Of a stretch of 64,000 nucleotides of DNA, positions 44,934-53,917 are shown one piece after another. This stretch comes from Cognatilysobacter bugurensis (GTDB taxonomy: Bacteria; Pseudomonadota; Gammaproteobacteria; Xanthomonadales; Xanthomonadaceae): the NCBI RefSeq assembly GCF_014652095.1, contig NZ_BMYD01000003.1:248001-312000 (forward strand), given 5' to 3'. The number at the start of each line of letters is the position of its first letter. Positions within the stretch are counted from its first letter, which is position 1. Position numbers and translations under genes: made by a program. The notes under the pieces were generated by a model, which had not been told where the DNA came from, ran no database searches, and worked only from the letters and a program-made list of their open reading frames with translations.

Positions 44934-45794
44934 TTAACCATCACCGATCCGCGCCAACGCCAGGCCTGCGGCTTCGCGCCATTGCGGGGTGTGTCGGGTG
45001 CCGGTGGCGGCCGCGAGCAGCGCCGTGCGCACGGACGCCTTGCGCGTGGAGTGCCGGTATCCGGTGACCACGGCGTCGACCGCGCGATCGCGCTGGCCCA
45101 GCTCCGCGTAGGTCTGCCCGAGGTTGAGCCAGGTCGCGGAGCGGGTAGGGGCGTAGTCGAGCGCGCGCGTGAAGTGGCGGCTCGCGGTGTCGTGCTCGCC
45201 TGTGAGCATGTACGCATAGCCGAGGTTGCCGAGGATCTCCGCATCGCGCGGCTGCAGCGAGGCCGCGCGTTCGAGCGGTGCGATCGCCTGCTCGGGCCGG
45301 CCCGCGTTGATGAGCTCGATGCCTTCGCGGTTGAGCCGCCGCGCCAGCCCCGCATCGGGCGTGGCGTCGGCCGTGCGCGCGATGTCTTGGCGCGGTGCGG
45401 GAGGCGGCGCCGCGGGCGGGCGCCGCTCGGTCTCGCGTCGCTCGGGCTGGGCCGGCGGCGCTGCAGGCCGGTCCGGCGGCGCCATCACCACGGCCGTGTC
45501 GCCTGACGGCTCTTTTTCCGGCGACCCGTCCTCATCGGGCGGCGGCGCCTCGGCGACCACGGCATCGGTGGGCGCGTCGTCGATGCCGGGCGCTTCGTCG
45601 ATCACGGCGGGCGCGCGCACGCGCACGCGGTCGAGCACGAGCGGCGACCGGGCCGCGTCGGACGCGACGGCCGGCGGCTCCGGATCCTCGCGTTCGAAGT
45701 GCTCGAACGCGAGCGTTGCCGCGAGCGCTGCAGCCAGTGCTGCCGCGACCGCAAGGCCGAGACGTTTCTTCGACGCGTCGATGGACAGTGGCAT
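44934..45794 (-). CDS. TPR-repeat protein with N-terminal membrane anchor
   Basis: A 286-residue protein. A single N-terminal membrane helix (about 12-29, LGLAVAAALAAALAATLA) is followed by a Pro/Ala/Glu-rich spacer to about residue 140 and then three or so tetratricopeptide repeats (REGIELINAGRPEQAIAPLE, GNLGYAYMLTGEHDTASRHF, LNLGQTYAELGQRDRAVDAV). It is probably a periplasmic scaffold tethered to the inner membrane. The partner and process are unknown. It is transcribed alone, divergently from the DUF4184 gene. Confidence 0.82.
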   Translation of the reverse strand: MPLSIDASKKRLGLAVAAALAAALAATLAFEHFEREDPEPPAVASDAARSPLVLDRVRVRAPAVIDEAPGIDDAPTDAVVAEAPPPDEDGSPEKEPSGDTAVVMAPPDRPAAPPAQPERRETERRPPAAPPPAPRQDIARTADATPDAGLARRLNREGIELINAGRPEQAIAPLERAASLQPRDAEILGNLGYAYMLTGEHDTASRHFTRALDYAPTRSATWLNLGQTYAELGQRDRAVDAVVTGYRHSTRKASVRTALLAAATGTRHTPQWREAAGLALARIGDG

Positions 45795-45920
45795 GCGGCG
45801 ACGGTAGGCGCGGCGGTGTTGAGAGCCTGTCGAATCCCTGGGCGCCGCGCAACGAAGGGTTCAGGTCCACTCCACCCGATCCAGAACGGTCTGATCTGTC
45901 CGTGCTTCGCACGGTACCTT

Positions 45921-45950
45921 CACCGCACCGCACCGCACCGCACCGCACCG
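45921..45950. repeat. CACCG pentanucleotide tandem repeat, six copies
   Basis: Six perfect CACCG units lie in the divergent region between the TPR gene and the DUF4184 gene, 35 bases before the latter's ATG at 45986. Five-base units would change promoter or leader spacing if copy number varied. Confidence 0.92.
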
Positions 45951-45985
45951 CTGACTGCGGCACATTGCACCTTCAGACTCGCCCA

Positions 45986-46729
45986 ATGCCGCTGACACCG
46001 TCCCACGCCGCCGCCGCGCTGCTTCTCGAACGCACCTGGCCACGAATGCCGCTGGCCGCACTGGTCATCGGCAGCATGTCGCCGGATTTCGAGTACCTGC
46101 TGCGGCTCATACCGCGCGGCGAGTTCGGGCACACGCCGATGGGGCTGCTGTTGTTCTGTTTGCCGGTCGGGCTTGTCGTGTGGGGCGTTTATCGCGCATG
46201 GATCCGGCCGATGGTGCACGACCTGCTGCCGCCGGGCCTCAGCGCCGGCACTGCGCCTCGGTGCGACGCGAGCTGGAGTGCGGGCGCGCTGGCGGTGCTG
46301 CTTGGGGCCGTGAGCCACGTGACGTGGGATGCGTTCACGCATGCCGACGGCTTCTTCGTCGGCCTGCTGCCTCCTCTTGCGTCGGTTGCGCTGCCGGCCG
46401 TGCTGTCGGGGCTTCGCTGGTACCAGCTGCTCCAGCACGCGAGCACCGCGGTAGGCGCGCTCGTGATCGCTTGGGTGGCAGTGCGATGGTGGCGCAACCA
46501 CCCTGCGGCGGACCGGCGCTTCGCGCCCAGGCAAGCGCGCCGTGCTGTCGCGGCCGTTGTCGTCTTGTCGATCGTCTCCGGATTGGGCGCCGTACTGAAC
46601 GGTGCGCGGGTGGCGGATCGCGATCTTGCCGTCGTGCTGGGCTACGCCGCAGTCGGCACCATGGTCGGTTTCGCGCTCGCGTCGGTCGCGCTCGCCGCGT
46701 ACTGGCATGGCGTGACGCGGGCCGATTAG
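45986..46729 (+). CDS. DUF4184 family membrane protein
   Basis: A 247-residue polytopic protein with about six helices. The N-terminal histidine and aspartate pattern (MPLTPSHAAAALL, IGSMSPDFEYLLRL) and the SHVTWDAFTHADGF motif in the middle are those of DUF4184, a family of putative membrane metal-dependent proteins of unknown function. The ATG at 45986 was chosen because this family begins with a conserved PLTPSHA; the frame is open upstream through the pentamer repeat but without sense. A possible -10 (CAGACT) ends six bases before the ATG. Confidence 0.86.
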   Translation: MPLTPSHAAAALLLERTWPRMPLAALVIGSMSPDFEYLLRLIPRGEFGHTPMGLLLFCLPVGLVVWGVYRAWIRPMVHDLLPPGLSAGTAPRCDASWSAGALAVLLGAVSHVTWDAFTHADGFFVGLLPPLASVALPAVLSGLRWYQLLQHASTAVGALVIAWVAVRWWRNHPAADRRFAPRQARRAVAAVVVLSIVSGLGAVLNGARVADRDLAVVLGYAAVGTMVGFALASVALAAYWHGVTRAD

Positions 46730-46742
46730 CAAAACGGACAAA

Positions 46743-46778
46743 GGCTCAGGTTCACGTCTCCGCAGCTTGAACACGCCC
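46743..46778. repeat. Degenerate REP-like palindrome after DUF4184 gene
   Basis: GGCTCAGGTTCACG and GCTTGAACACGCCC are imperfect inverted arms of the same kind as the palindrome at 39793. They lie 14 bases after the DUF4184 stop. Confidence 0.5.
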
Positions 46779-46792
46779 CGCTGCTTGCGCGA

Positions 46793-47269
46793 TCAAAGCA
46801 GCCCAATAATCGGCAAGCCTTCGCTCGCGCTGGCGATCGCACAGCTGCGTGCATGCTGGTCCGCCTCATCGAGCTGCGGAAGCAGGGCGACCAGAGGCCG
46901 TCCTGCCTGCGCGCTCTCGTGCACAGCGTCCAGAAGCGTCGTGGTTGAGACGAGCGCATCCCTGCAGGCGCCAAGCGGCCGCGAGGGATCGAGTTCAACC
47001 GCATCGAGCTGGGCCACCAAGCTGCGCGACATGGCTTTCGCAGCCGACACGCCCGCAGCGAGATCGCCGTTCAACAGCGGGTCGTTCTTCAGCTCGCCCA
47101 GCTCGCGCTCGCCTGTGATGTAGGGCCGAACGCTCGATAAGGATTTCTGCGTGAACTGTTCGATCTGCTCGGTTACCAGTTGAGCCTTGAGGGTTTCGAC
47201 CTCGGCTTGGTACCCGCACCCAACGAGCAGCGCGGTAGTTACGGTGAGGATCGAGCGAGATGGGTTCAC
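46793..47269 (-). CDS. Hypothetical lipoprotein
   Basis: A 158-residue predicted lipoprotein: charged start, hydrophobic stretch ILTVTTALLVGC with a lipobox ending at Cys18. The mature part is helical and charged (ETLKAQLVTEQIEQFTQKSL) with no family I recognise. The start is GTG with a strong AAGGAG site eight bases upstream. Its base composition is less GC-rich than most neighbours. The 300-base gap between this gene and the SnoaL-like gene shows no credible gene or terminator. Confidence 0.74.
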   Translation of the reverse strand: MNPSRSILTVTTALLVGCGYQAEVETLKAQLVTEQIEQFTQKSLSSVRPYITGERELGELKNDPLLNGDLAAGVSAAKAMSRSLVAQLDAVELDPSRPLGACRDALVSTTTLLDAVHESAQAGRPLVALLPQLDEADQHARSCAIASASEGLPIIGLL

Positions 47270-47569
47270 GGGGACTCCTTGTCAATGTCACTTAAGGCCG
47301 TTGGCGATGAGGGCGCATACGCATGACGCGCCACGCCCAGGCAATGCCTATTGTCGGGCGTTTGGCGGTCGTTTGCTCCGGCGCGTAGGGACCGAGGGTG
47401 CTTCTCGCGTCCTGTGCTCGTGAGCGCAAAAGGGCCGGGTTCGCGTCTTCGAAAAACCGGCTTGCATCCGGTCGTCTAATCGCGAGACGGGCCATTTGCT
47501 GTTGCCTTTGCGAAGAACGACCATTTGGTACGCGCGGCATACGCCACTCCTGGATCGGGGACCCCTGTA

Positions 47570-47995
47570 ATGACATCGACGTCCGACATCGCTGTATCTC
47601 CGAAGGCCGTCGTACTGGCGTACGTGGAGGCCTTCAACCGCGGCGATCTGAACGCTCTTCGCGCGCTGCTCGCCGACGACGCGGTGATCCAGGGCGTCAC
47701 CGGCGTGGCGCAGGATTGGGACCGCATTGCCGCGGTATGGCGCCAACTGATCGAGGGCTACGACATGCAGTTGCGCATTGAGCAGATGGCGGTCGAGGGC
47801 AACACCGTCGCCGTGCGCTATACCGAGACCGGGACCTTCCGCGCGCCCGCATTCGGGCACGCGCCGACCCACCGCACTTACGAGCTGGTCGCCATGGAGT
47901 TCTTCGAGATCGCCGACGGCCGCATCCGCCGCCGCTGGGGTGCCCGCGATTCGGCGTCGCAGCAGCGACAGCTGGGGATCACGCCGGCGGGTTGA
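47570..47995 (+). CDS. SnoaL-like (NTF2-fold) protein
   Basis: A 141-residue small alpha+beta-barrel protein of the SnoaL/ester cyclase-like group: VVLAYVEAFNRGDLNALRAL at the start, LLADDAVIQG, a central IAAVWRQLIEGYDMQL and a closing MEFFEIADGRIRRRWGARDS. Such proteins bind or isomerise diverse small molecules; the substrate is not predictable. The ATG at 47570 begins just before the family core; the upstream in-frame GTG was rejected. It stands alone. Confidence 0.82.
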   Translation: MTSTSDIAVSPKAVVLAYVEAFNRGDLNALRALLADDAVIQGVTGVAQDWDRIAAVWRQLIEGYDMQLRIEQMAVEGNTVAVRYTETGTFRAPAFGHAPTHRTYELVAMEFFEIADGRIRRRWGARDSASQQRQLGITPAG

Positions 47996-48130
47996 GCGGC
48001 CGACGGGCAACGGGTCGTACGGCCGCGCAATAAAGGCGCTGCTGCGTAAGTTGGAATGCAGCGGATGCCGTCGTTTTTGCCACCGGCTGACGCGTCGGTT
48101 TCTGCGACGAGGCCCGCGCGGCGGCGTCCC

Positions 48131-49411
48131 TCACAAAAACTCATTGATGCTGTAAGCCGCGTGGTCCTTCAGCTTGTGCCAGAGGCTGCGCCGGCGCCAC
48201 TGATCGAGCTTCACTTCGATCGCATCGGCTGCGTAGCGCTCGAAGATCGCGTCGAGTTGGCCGGCGAGCCCCGGATCGAGGAGGCCGAGCGTGATCTCGT
48301 CGTTCGTCTCGAACGAGCGGTCGTCGAAGTTACTCGAGCCGACCGCGCTCCACACGCCGTCGATCGTCATCACCTTCTGATGCAGCAGCGCGTCCGGGTA
48401 TTCGAACAGGCGCACGCCCACCTGCAGCAGCCGCTCGAAGTTGCGGTGGCCGGCGTGTTGCACCATCGCGTTGTCCGAGCTGCCGGTCGTCGGCATGATC
48501 ACCCGCACGTCGACGCCGCGTGCGACTGCCTCGCCGAACGCGACGATCGTGTCGGGCTCGGGGATGAAGTACGGGTTCTGGATCCAGATGCGCTCACGGG
48601 CGAGGCAGATGGCCGCGTGGTGGAACACCTTGACTGCCGGCGCCGAGCCTTCGGGTTTGACGAACGCGGCGTGGATGATGACTTCACCGGCCGCCGGCAG
48701 CGGCGGAAACACGGCGTCGCCTGCGAACATCTCGCCGGTGTGGCCCATCCAGTTCTCGCTGAAAGCTGCCTGCACGGTGTGCACGATCGGGCCCTGCAAT
48801 CGCAGGCTGATGTCGGCCACACCGCCGCGGCCGATTTCACCCGCCCAGTCGTCGACGATGCAGTGGCCGCCGACAAAGGCCTCGCGGCCGTCGAGGATCA
48901 GCATCTTGCGATGGGTGCGGTCGTTGAGCATGCCGAGGTGGCGCAGCGATCGCTTGTGGAAGAACTCGACGCGGCAGCCAGCCGCGCGCAGGCGCTCGGC
49001 AATCGGGCCACGCACCTGCTTGCTGCCGATCGCGTCGAGCAGCACGCGCACGGCGACGCCGGCACGGGCGCGTTCCTCGAGCGCCGCGGCGAGTCGCCCG
49101 CTGAGCGCGCCATCCTTCCACAGGAACGTCTCGAAGTGCACCGTGCGTTGCGCCGTGCCGATGGCCGCGAGCATGGCGTCGAAGAACGCGGCGTTCTCGA
49201 GCAGCTCGACTGCGTTGCCGGCAACCGGCGTGCCGAGCGACAGGCCGGCGAGCGACGGCACGAGTTCGTCGATCGGTTGATCGCAGCCGATGCGCAGCAC
49301 GGGGTCGGTGTGGCGGCGGACCGACCACAGCACGAGACCGAGCACGATCACCAGCACGCCTAGCAGCAGCGCGGCGATTGCGGCCCAGCTGTCGGGAAGC
49401 GGCGGGTTCAT
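48131..49411 (-). CDS. cls: Cardiolipin synthase-like phospholipase D family enzyme
   Basis: A 426-residue enzyme with one N-terminal membrane helix (about 12-30) and two HxKxxxxD active-site motifs: HRKMLILDG (about residue 167) and HQKVMTIDG (about 345). The pair is the hallmark of bacterial cardiolipin synthases, which join two phosphatidylglycerols. A single membrane helix and the spacing resemble ClsB/ClsC-like members more than ClsA. Substrate preference is uncertain. It is transcribed alone; 240 gene-free bases follow its start. Confidence 0.88.
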   Translation of the reverse strand: MNPPLPDSWAAIAALLLGVLVIVLGLVLWSVRRHTDPVLRIGCDQPIDELVPSLAGLSLGTPVAGNAVELLENAAFFDAMLAAIGTAQRTVHFETFLWKDGALSGRLAAALEERARAGVAVRVLLDAIGSKQVRGPIAERLRAAGCRVEFFHKRSLRHLGMLNDRTHRKMLILDGREAFVGGHCIVDDWAGEIGRGGVADISLRLQGPIVHTVQAAFSENWMGHTGEMFAGDAVFPPLPAAGEVIIHAAFVKPEGSAPAVKVFHHAAICLARERIWIQNPYFIPEPDTIVAFGEAVARGVDVRVIMPTTGSSDNAMVQHAGHRNFERLLQVGVRLFEYPDALLHQKVMTIDGVWSAVGSSNFDDRSFETNDEITLGLLDPGLAGQLDAIFERYAADAIEVKLDQWRRRSLWHKLKDHAAYSINEFL

Positions 49412-49650
49412 GGGCGCGGCCGCCGCGTTGGCAGCGAAGCAGGGCGCACGATCGAGCGGGTCATCGGGGCAGGACCGTCGGAAGCTCGAGCGACGTTACG
49501 ACCCGGGTTGTGAGCGCGATCGCAAGGCGTCCGTTGCGACGGCGCCGCGTGTTCAGCGAGGCGCCCGTTCGTCAAGCAGCCCGCTTCAAGTGCGAGACCC
49601 GCTCGTTGCAAATTCCAGCCTCGCCCGTTCGATTGGCGGGCAAGGCAGGC

Positions 49651-50745
49651 TCAGTGGGGGTGCGGCCCGGAGGCGTAGTGCCTGCGCAGCAGGTCGCCGC
49701 CGAAATCGTTTTCGAGATCGCGCCACACCGTGTGGATGTGGTTCGCGCCGTCCTGCGAGTTGTCGTACTCGACGAGCACGGTAGGCCCGTGGACGCGGTA
49801 GTAGTGCGGCGCACCGGGCTGCTGCGCGCCCGCCCACGCGAAATGCAGCTGCCCAAACCCGGCCTCGTCGATGCGCTGCAGTTGCTTCGTTGCCGCGGCG
49901 TCCGCCATGCGCCCCGCATACCACTCGAGCAGGCGGCGCAGCTGACGTTGCTGGTCGACCGTCATGTCCGCCGCGGGCAGGCCCGCGAATGCCATCGCAC
50001 GCACGACGGGGTCGTCGCCGGTCACGATGTCCCCGGGTGTCGTCGCACCGATCACGGCGCGGGCGCGCCGAGGCGCATCGAGCATCCGGAGCAGCTCGAA
50101 TGCGAGGTCCTCTTCCGCAGCGAGCAGGCGAAAGCCCCGGCGTGGCCCGCTCGGCACGCGCGCGGGATTCGCGCCGACGAACAGCGGCGCGATGATCTGG
50201 CCGTGCGGCCCGAGTGCGGTCGCGTTCACCGACAGGTGATGGCCCTCGAAGCGCCAGGCCCACGGCGGCGTGCGCGGCGCGCCAAACAAGGCCAGGTAGT
50301 AGAGCTCCGGATCGCGTCGGAATGCCCAGAAACTTCCCGCCGCTTTTTCCACGTCGCGCAGCGTGCCTTCGAGCTCCACGACACCCCGTGCGAGCTGCGT
50401 GCCGCGTTCGCTCAATCCGGTGCCGAGCAGCTCGAACGCGGCTGCGCGTTGCGCGGCGTTCATCGCCTCCAGCGGAAGGCCGGCGCGTCCCTGCGGCAGG
50501 TATGTCCACGCCGTGCGCTCGTCATCGGCGAAGTCATGCACGGCGATGGATTGCTGGCGTTCGCTGAGCGTGGCCAGAAACGCCCGTGCGGCGGCGCTCG
50601 ACGCCGAGGCGTCAGTACCGGAGGCACCGCGCGCGGGCGCTGCATCGCTCGTCGAGCGGGCTGCGACCGGCGTCGCCTGCGAGCACGCCACGACGCTCGC
50701 AGCGGCGGCGAGCGAGACCCACCCTTTCCACCAGTCCTGGAGCAT
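49651..50745 (-). CDS. DUF3500 family lipoprotein
   Basis: A 364-residue protein with a lipoprotein-type start ([11 protein letters not shown], Cys21). The body fits DUF3500: [52 protein letters not shown] and the C-terminal [20 protein letters not shown] and [12 protein letters not shown]. The family function is unknown; its conserved histidines (GHH, HIHT) suggest a metal or catalytic site. The ATG at 50745 was chosen because the longer frame from 51117 overlaps the opposite region without sense. Confidence 0.87.
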   Translation of the reverse strand: MLQDWWKGWVSLAAAASVVACSQATPVAARSTSDAAPARGASGTDASASSAAARAFLATLSERQQSIAVHDFADDERTAWTYLPQGRAGLPLEAMNAAQRAAAFELLGTGLSERGTQLARGVVELEGTLRDVEKAAGSFWAFRRDPELYYLALFGAPRTPPWAWRFEGHHLSVNATALGPHGQIIAPLFVGANPARVPSGPRRGFRLLAAEEDLAFELLRMLDAPRRARAVIGATTPGDIVTGDDPVVRAMAFAGLPAADMTVDQQRQLRRLLEWYAGRMADAAATKQLQRIDEAGFGQLHFAWAGAQQPGAPHYYRVHGPTVLVEYDNSQDGANHIHTVWRDLENDFGGDLLRRHYASGPHPH

Positions 50746-51001
50746 GGCAGCCGTCTCCGTATCCAGTTCCGCGGGGCGGGGCGGCCGCCGCGGTGCAGGA
50801 CAATACTGCGCCAAAGCGAGGCTGTGCGCGCGAACGTGACAGACCCGTTCGACGCGTGCCACGGCGTGACGTCCTGCCTTGGATGAGCTCGCTGGCGACG
50901 GCGTGCGAGCTTCGTCCGACGATGGCGCGGATGCGAGGCGACAGTCGGGTCTGGTCCGTTTTATGGATGGGTCCGCCGACCTGCCGTGTGCAGGAGTCGA
51001 G

Positions 51002-51991
51002 CTACCTGCACACGGCCACGCGCTTGGAGCGCTGGTCGATGAGCACGACCGCATCCTGCAATGCTCGTGCACCGACGAGCAGTTCGGGAAACCGCTCCGA
51101 CACGCGCACGTCGACATCCGACAGGCTCACGTCACCGATGCGAAACGGGCCGTGCACGCGTGTGCCTTGCGTCTCGATGTCGCCGTTGGTCAGGCGTCCG
51201 CGGCCGGCATCGTGAAGCTCACCGGCAGGCAGTTGGTCATACAGCGAGCGCGGCAGCACGAAGTGCACGTTTGCACCGGTGTCGAGCTGCCCGATGGCCT
51301 GCACGTTGCCGATCTGCACCGGGATGCGAAACGCGCGCTCGTAGGCAAGCGCACCGGTCGCGTTGGCCGGGATGTCTTGCGTGCGGGTGAACATCAGCGT
51401 TTTGTTCGGATAGTCGATCACGAGCAGGCCGTCGGCGAAGAAGTCACGCGCGATGATCCCGGCGAACGCGGCTTCGGGCGCATTGCGGGCGTTGTAGTCG
51501 CGGGTGATGACGTCCAGGTCGCGATGCATCAGGCCGCCGAGTTCAATCGACGCGATGCGCGTGGTCACGACCTCCGCAGTCTGCACGCCGTCGGAGGTGC
51601 GTGCCTGCCCGCTCGCCACCAGCCCGAGCTGCGAGGCGAGGCTCGCATCGGCGCGCCCCATGCCGCTCGCCCCGGTGTCGACGGCGAAGCGGAACGGCCC
51701 CTGGCCGTTGACGCGCGCCTGCACGTAGATGCGCCCGTCGACCGTCTCGAAAGGCGCTTGCACCAGGCGCTCGGCTGGCGGGATCCCGCGCGCGGCGCAG
51801 GCATCTGGCGGGGTGTCGGCGTGCGCGCGGCCGAGCACGCCGGTCAGCACGAGCGCGCAGGCGATTGCCGCGGCCTGTCGGGAACGGTGGAGCCTGCGGT
51901 CGGCCCGCGCACGCGGGTTGCCGGCGGGGGCTGGCACTCGTGGGTGGCTGTGGAGCCTGTTTGTACAGGCGCGTGTACGCGAGCTGGCCAT
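51002..51991 (-). CDS. Secreted retropepsin-like aspartyl protease
   Basis: A 329-residue exported protein with two aspartyl-protease half-sites: FAVDTGASGMG (Asp105) and GQLDTGANVHF (Asp237). Two such motifs in one chain make a self-contained pepsin-like dimer, although this is typical of the bacterial retropepsin-like/aspartyl protease families. A signal peptide (RQAAAIACALVLTGVLGRAHA, in two parts) ends near residue 58. The N-terminus is unusually long and Arg-rich before the signal, so the true start may be an internal GTG at 51937. The target is unknown. Confidence 0.84.
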   Translation of the reverse strand: MASSRTRACTNRLHSHPRVPAPAGNPRARADRRLHRSRQAAAIACALVLTGVLGRAHADTPPDACAARGIPPAERLVQAPFETVDGRIYVQARVNGQGPFRFAVDTGASGMGRADASLASQLGLVASGQARTSDGVQTAEVVTTRIASIELGGLMHRDLDVITRDYNARNAPEAAFAGIIARDFFADGLLVIDYPNKTLMFTRTQDIPANATGALAYERAFRIPVQIGNVQAIGQLDTGANVHFVLPRSLYDQLPAGELHDAGRGRLTNGDIETQGTRVHGPFRIGDVSLSDVDVRVSERFPELLVGARALQDAVVLIDQRSKRVAVCR

Positions 51992-52236
51992 CTGCTTCCT
52001 CCGTGAAACGCATGAGCGGTGGTTGAGGCGGTGCCACCGCGCAATGCGATCGGCCTCGTCCGTTCAACGCTGCCGGGCCCGCGGCGCCGGCGCCAGCGCA
52101 TCGCGACGAGCGCGCTTTGGGGCCGACCAGGCCCGCCTTTCCAGGGATGAGCACGAAACCGGCATCGTCCGACCGCGACGTGTCGCGCGAACGTCGAAAT
52201 TCGCGCAGCGCTGCGGGTGGGGCCGGCGGCCTGATT

Positions 52237-52242
52237 TATAGT
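52237..52242 (+). promoter_or_regulatory. Candidate -10 element of the YiaA-like gene
   Basis: TATAGT, 90 bases before the GTG start at 52332, is a good -10 box; no convincing -35 is present. The 340-base gap 51992-52331 otherwise shows nothing recognisable. Confidence 0.4.
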
Positions 52243-52331
52243 CGCCGCGTTGCGCCATCCGCGGGGAGCGGGTGCCCGGCACGGACATCCGGAGCGCAAC
52301 AGGGCCTTCCAACCAAGCAAAGGGGAATTGC

Positions 52332-52769
52332 GTGATTCACCGTCAGATCCAGCGCCCGACGGGCGCGTTTATTGGGGCATCGTGGTTGGCACTGGCGGCG
52401 GGCGTGATCGCCTTCGTCGTCGGACTGTGGAACGCGTCGATGGCGCTCAACGAGAAGGGCTATTACTTCACGGTGTTGATGTACGGCCTGTTCTCGGCCG
52501 TGTCGTTGCAGAAGTCCGTGCGCGACCGTCTCGAAGGCGTGCCCGTGACCGGCCTGTACTACGGCCTGTGCTGGGTGTCGCTGGGGCTGTGCGTGATGCT
52601 GCTTGCGATCGGGCTGTGGAACGCGACGCTGGCACTGAGCGAGAAGGGCTTCTACGCGATGGCGTTCCTGCTCGCGCTGTTCGGATCGGTGGCCGTGCAG
52701 AAGAACGTGCGCGATCTCGCGCTGCTCGGCGATTCGCACGACGCTCGCGAGCCCGTCGCGGAAAGCTGA
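52332..52769 (+). CDS. YiaA/YiaB family inner-membrane protein
   Basis: A 145-residue protein with four membrane helices made of two repeated halves, each with the YiaAB pattern: [21 protein letters not shown] and [20 protein letters not shown], followed in each by a VSLQKSVRD / VAVQKNVRD segment. The internal duplication is clear and normal for the family. Function is unknown. The start is GTG with AGGGGA upstream. Confidence 0.9.
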   Translation: MIHRQIQRPTGAFIGASWLALAAGVIAFVVGLWNASMALNEKGYYFTVLMYGLFSAVSLQKSVRDRLEGVPVTGLYYGLCWVSLGLCVMLLAIGLWNATLALSEKGFYAMAFLLALFGSVAVQKNVRDLALLGDSHDAREPVAES

Positions 52770-52829
52770 TCTTCGACTGCAGTGGAGCGCTGCGTGGGCG
52801 CTTCGCTGCGTCGGCCCCGGTCTCGGCCG

Positions 52830-52851
52830 ATCGAGCGATCGAGCGATCGAG
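52830..52851. repeat. CGATCGAG short tandem repeat
   Basis: About three near-perfect copies of CGATCGAG in the gap between the YiaA-like gene and the histone-like gene. It lies outside any credible gene. Confidence 0.6.
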
Positions 52852-53011
52852 TGGGCCGAGCTGCGCGGGCAATGGGCGGACGGGCGACAGAGGCAGGCCG
52901 ACGTCGATGCATCGGCCTGCTCTGGTCTTGCTCAAGGCGCGTCGTGCACTCGTCGGATGCCGAGCGAAGACCGCTTCGGCATCGTCACGACGCCCAACGC
53001 GTCATCGCGTG

Positions 53012-53572
53012 TTAGGCCGAGCGCTTCTTCGAGGCGGTCTTTTTCGACGCGCTCTTCTTTGAAACGCCCTTCTTCGCTGCGGTGCGCTTGGTCGCCGACT
53101 TCTTCGTCGCGGCGCCCGCGCCCTTTTTCGCAGCCGCGGACGTCGTGGACTTCTTCGCAGCGCGGCCTGTTCCGGTGGATGCGGATTTCTTCGCGGCGCG
53201 CTTGCTCGCCTTCTGTGGATTCGCGCGACGGCCGGGGACGCTGTCCTCGTCATCGAGCAGCTCGCGGCAGGCCTGCGTGCTCTCCTGGTCGATGCGGCGC
53301 AGCTCCTGCTGCATTTCATCGAGCGCCTCGTCGAGCAAGCGCTCCTTCGCAGCGGTGCGCTCGTTCGCAACGCCGCTCGCGCCGACGCGGCCGGCGCCGC
53401 TGCGCGCAAGGCGCTTGTCCTGGCGCTGCAGCAGGTCGCGCTGCTTGTCGCGCAGGTCGCGCACCTGACGGATCGCGGTGGCGAGATCGCTGACTTCGCG
53501 CGGACCCTTCGCGGTCAGCAGTCGAAGCTCACGGGCGTTGAACAGGGCGGACTGGCTCTTGGTGAGACGCAT
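53012..53572 (-). CDS. Small histone H1-like protein with coiled-coil N-terminus
   Basis: A 186-residue basic protein. The N-terminal half is strongly helical (TAIRQVRDLRDKQRDLLQRQ, LLDEALDEMQQELRRIDQES, in separate blocks) and looks like a coiled coil. The C-terminal 60 residues are a KKSA/AAKK repeat like histone H1 tails and like the larger protein at 36143. The ATG at 53572 has GAGGA upstream; the longer frame is not needed. A nucleic-acid-binding role is inferred from charge. It stands alone. Confidence 0.8.
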   Translation of the reverse strand: MRLTKSQSALFNARELRLLTAKGPREVSDLATAIRQVRDLRDKQRDLLQRQDKRLARSGAGRVGASGVANERTAAKERLLDEALDEMQQELRRIDQESTQACRELLDDEDSVPGRRANPQKASKRAAKKSASTGTGRAAKKSTTSAAAKKGAGAATKKSATKRTAAKKGVSKKSASKKTASKKRSA

Positions 53573-53917
53573 GGAGCATCCTCGTTGTGCGGCGGAGTTG
53601 GCAGTGTAGAAAGCGCCGCGTGGTGATGCCGCGTTCAACGGCTCCGCGTCGGCGCATTTGGCTCGATGACTCGGGCCGGGCCGCGCCTCCTTGCTGCTTG
53701 GACGGCTGTGGTGGCGCCGCTAGGCTCGGCGTGGCCTCACTAGCGTCGCGTGCGGCGCAGAACCATTCGAAGCAGCGTCGGTGACTCGGCTCGACACACA
53801 TCGACGCAGAGCCGCCGCTGCATCCATGCTGCTGCCTCCATGAGGACGTCGCACGCGCCCGTGCGGCGCTAGACCCGCCGTTCTATGCTTGCCGCATCGA
53901 CACGAAAGGACGCACGC

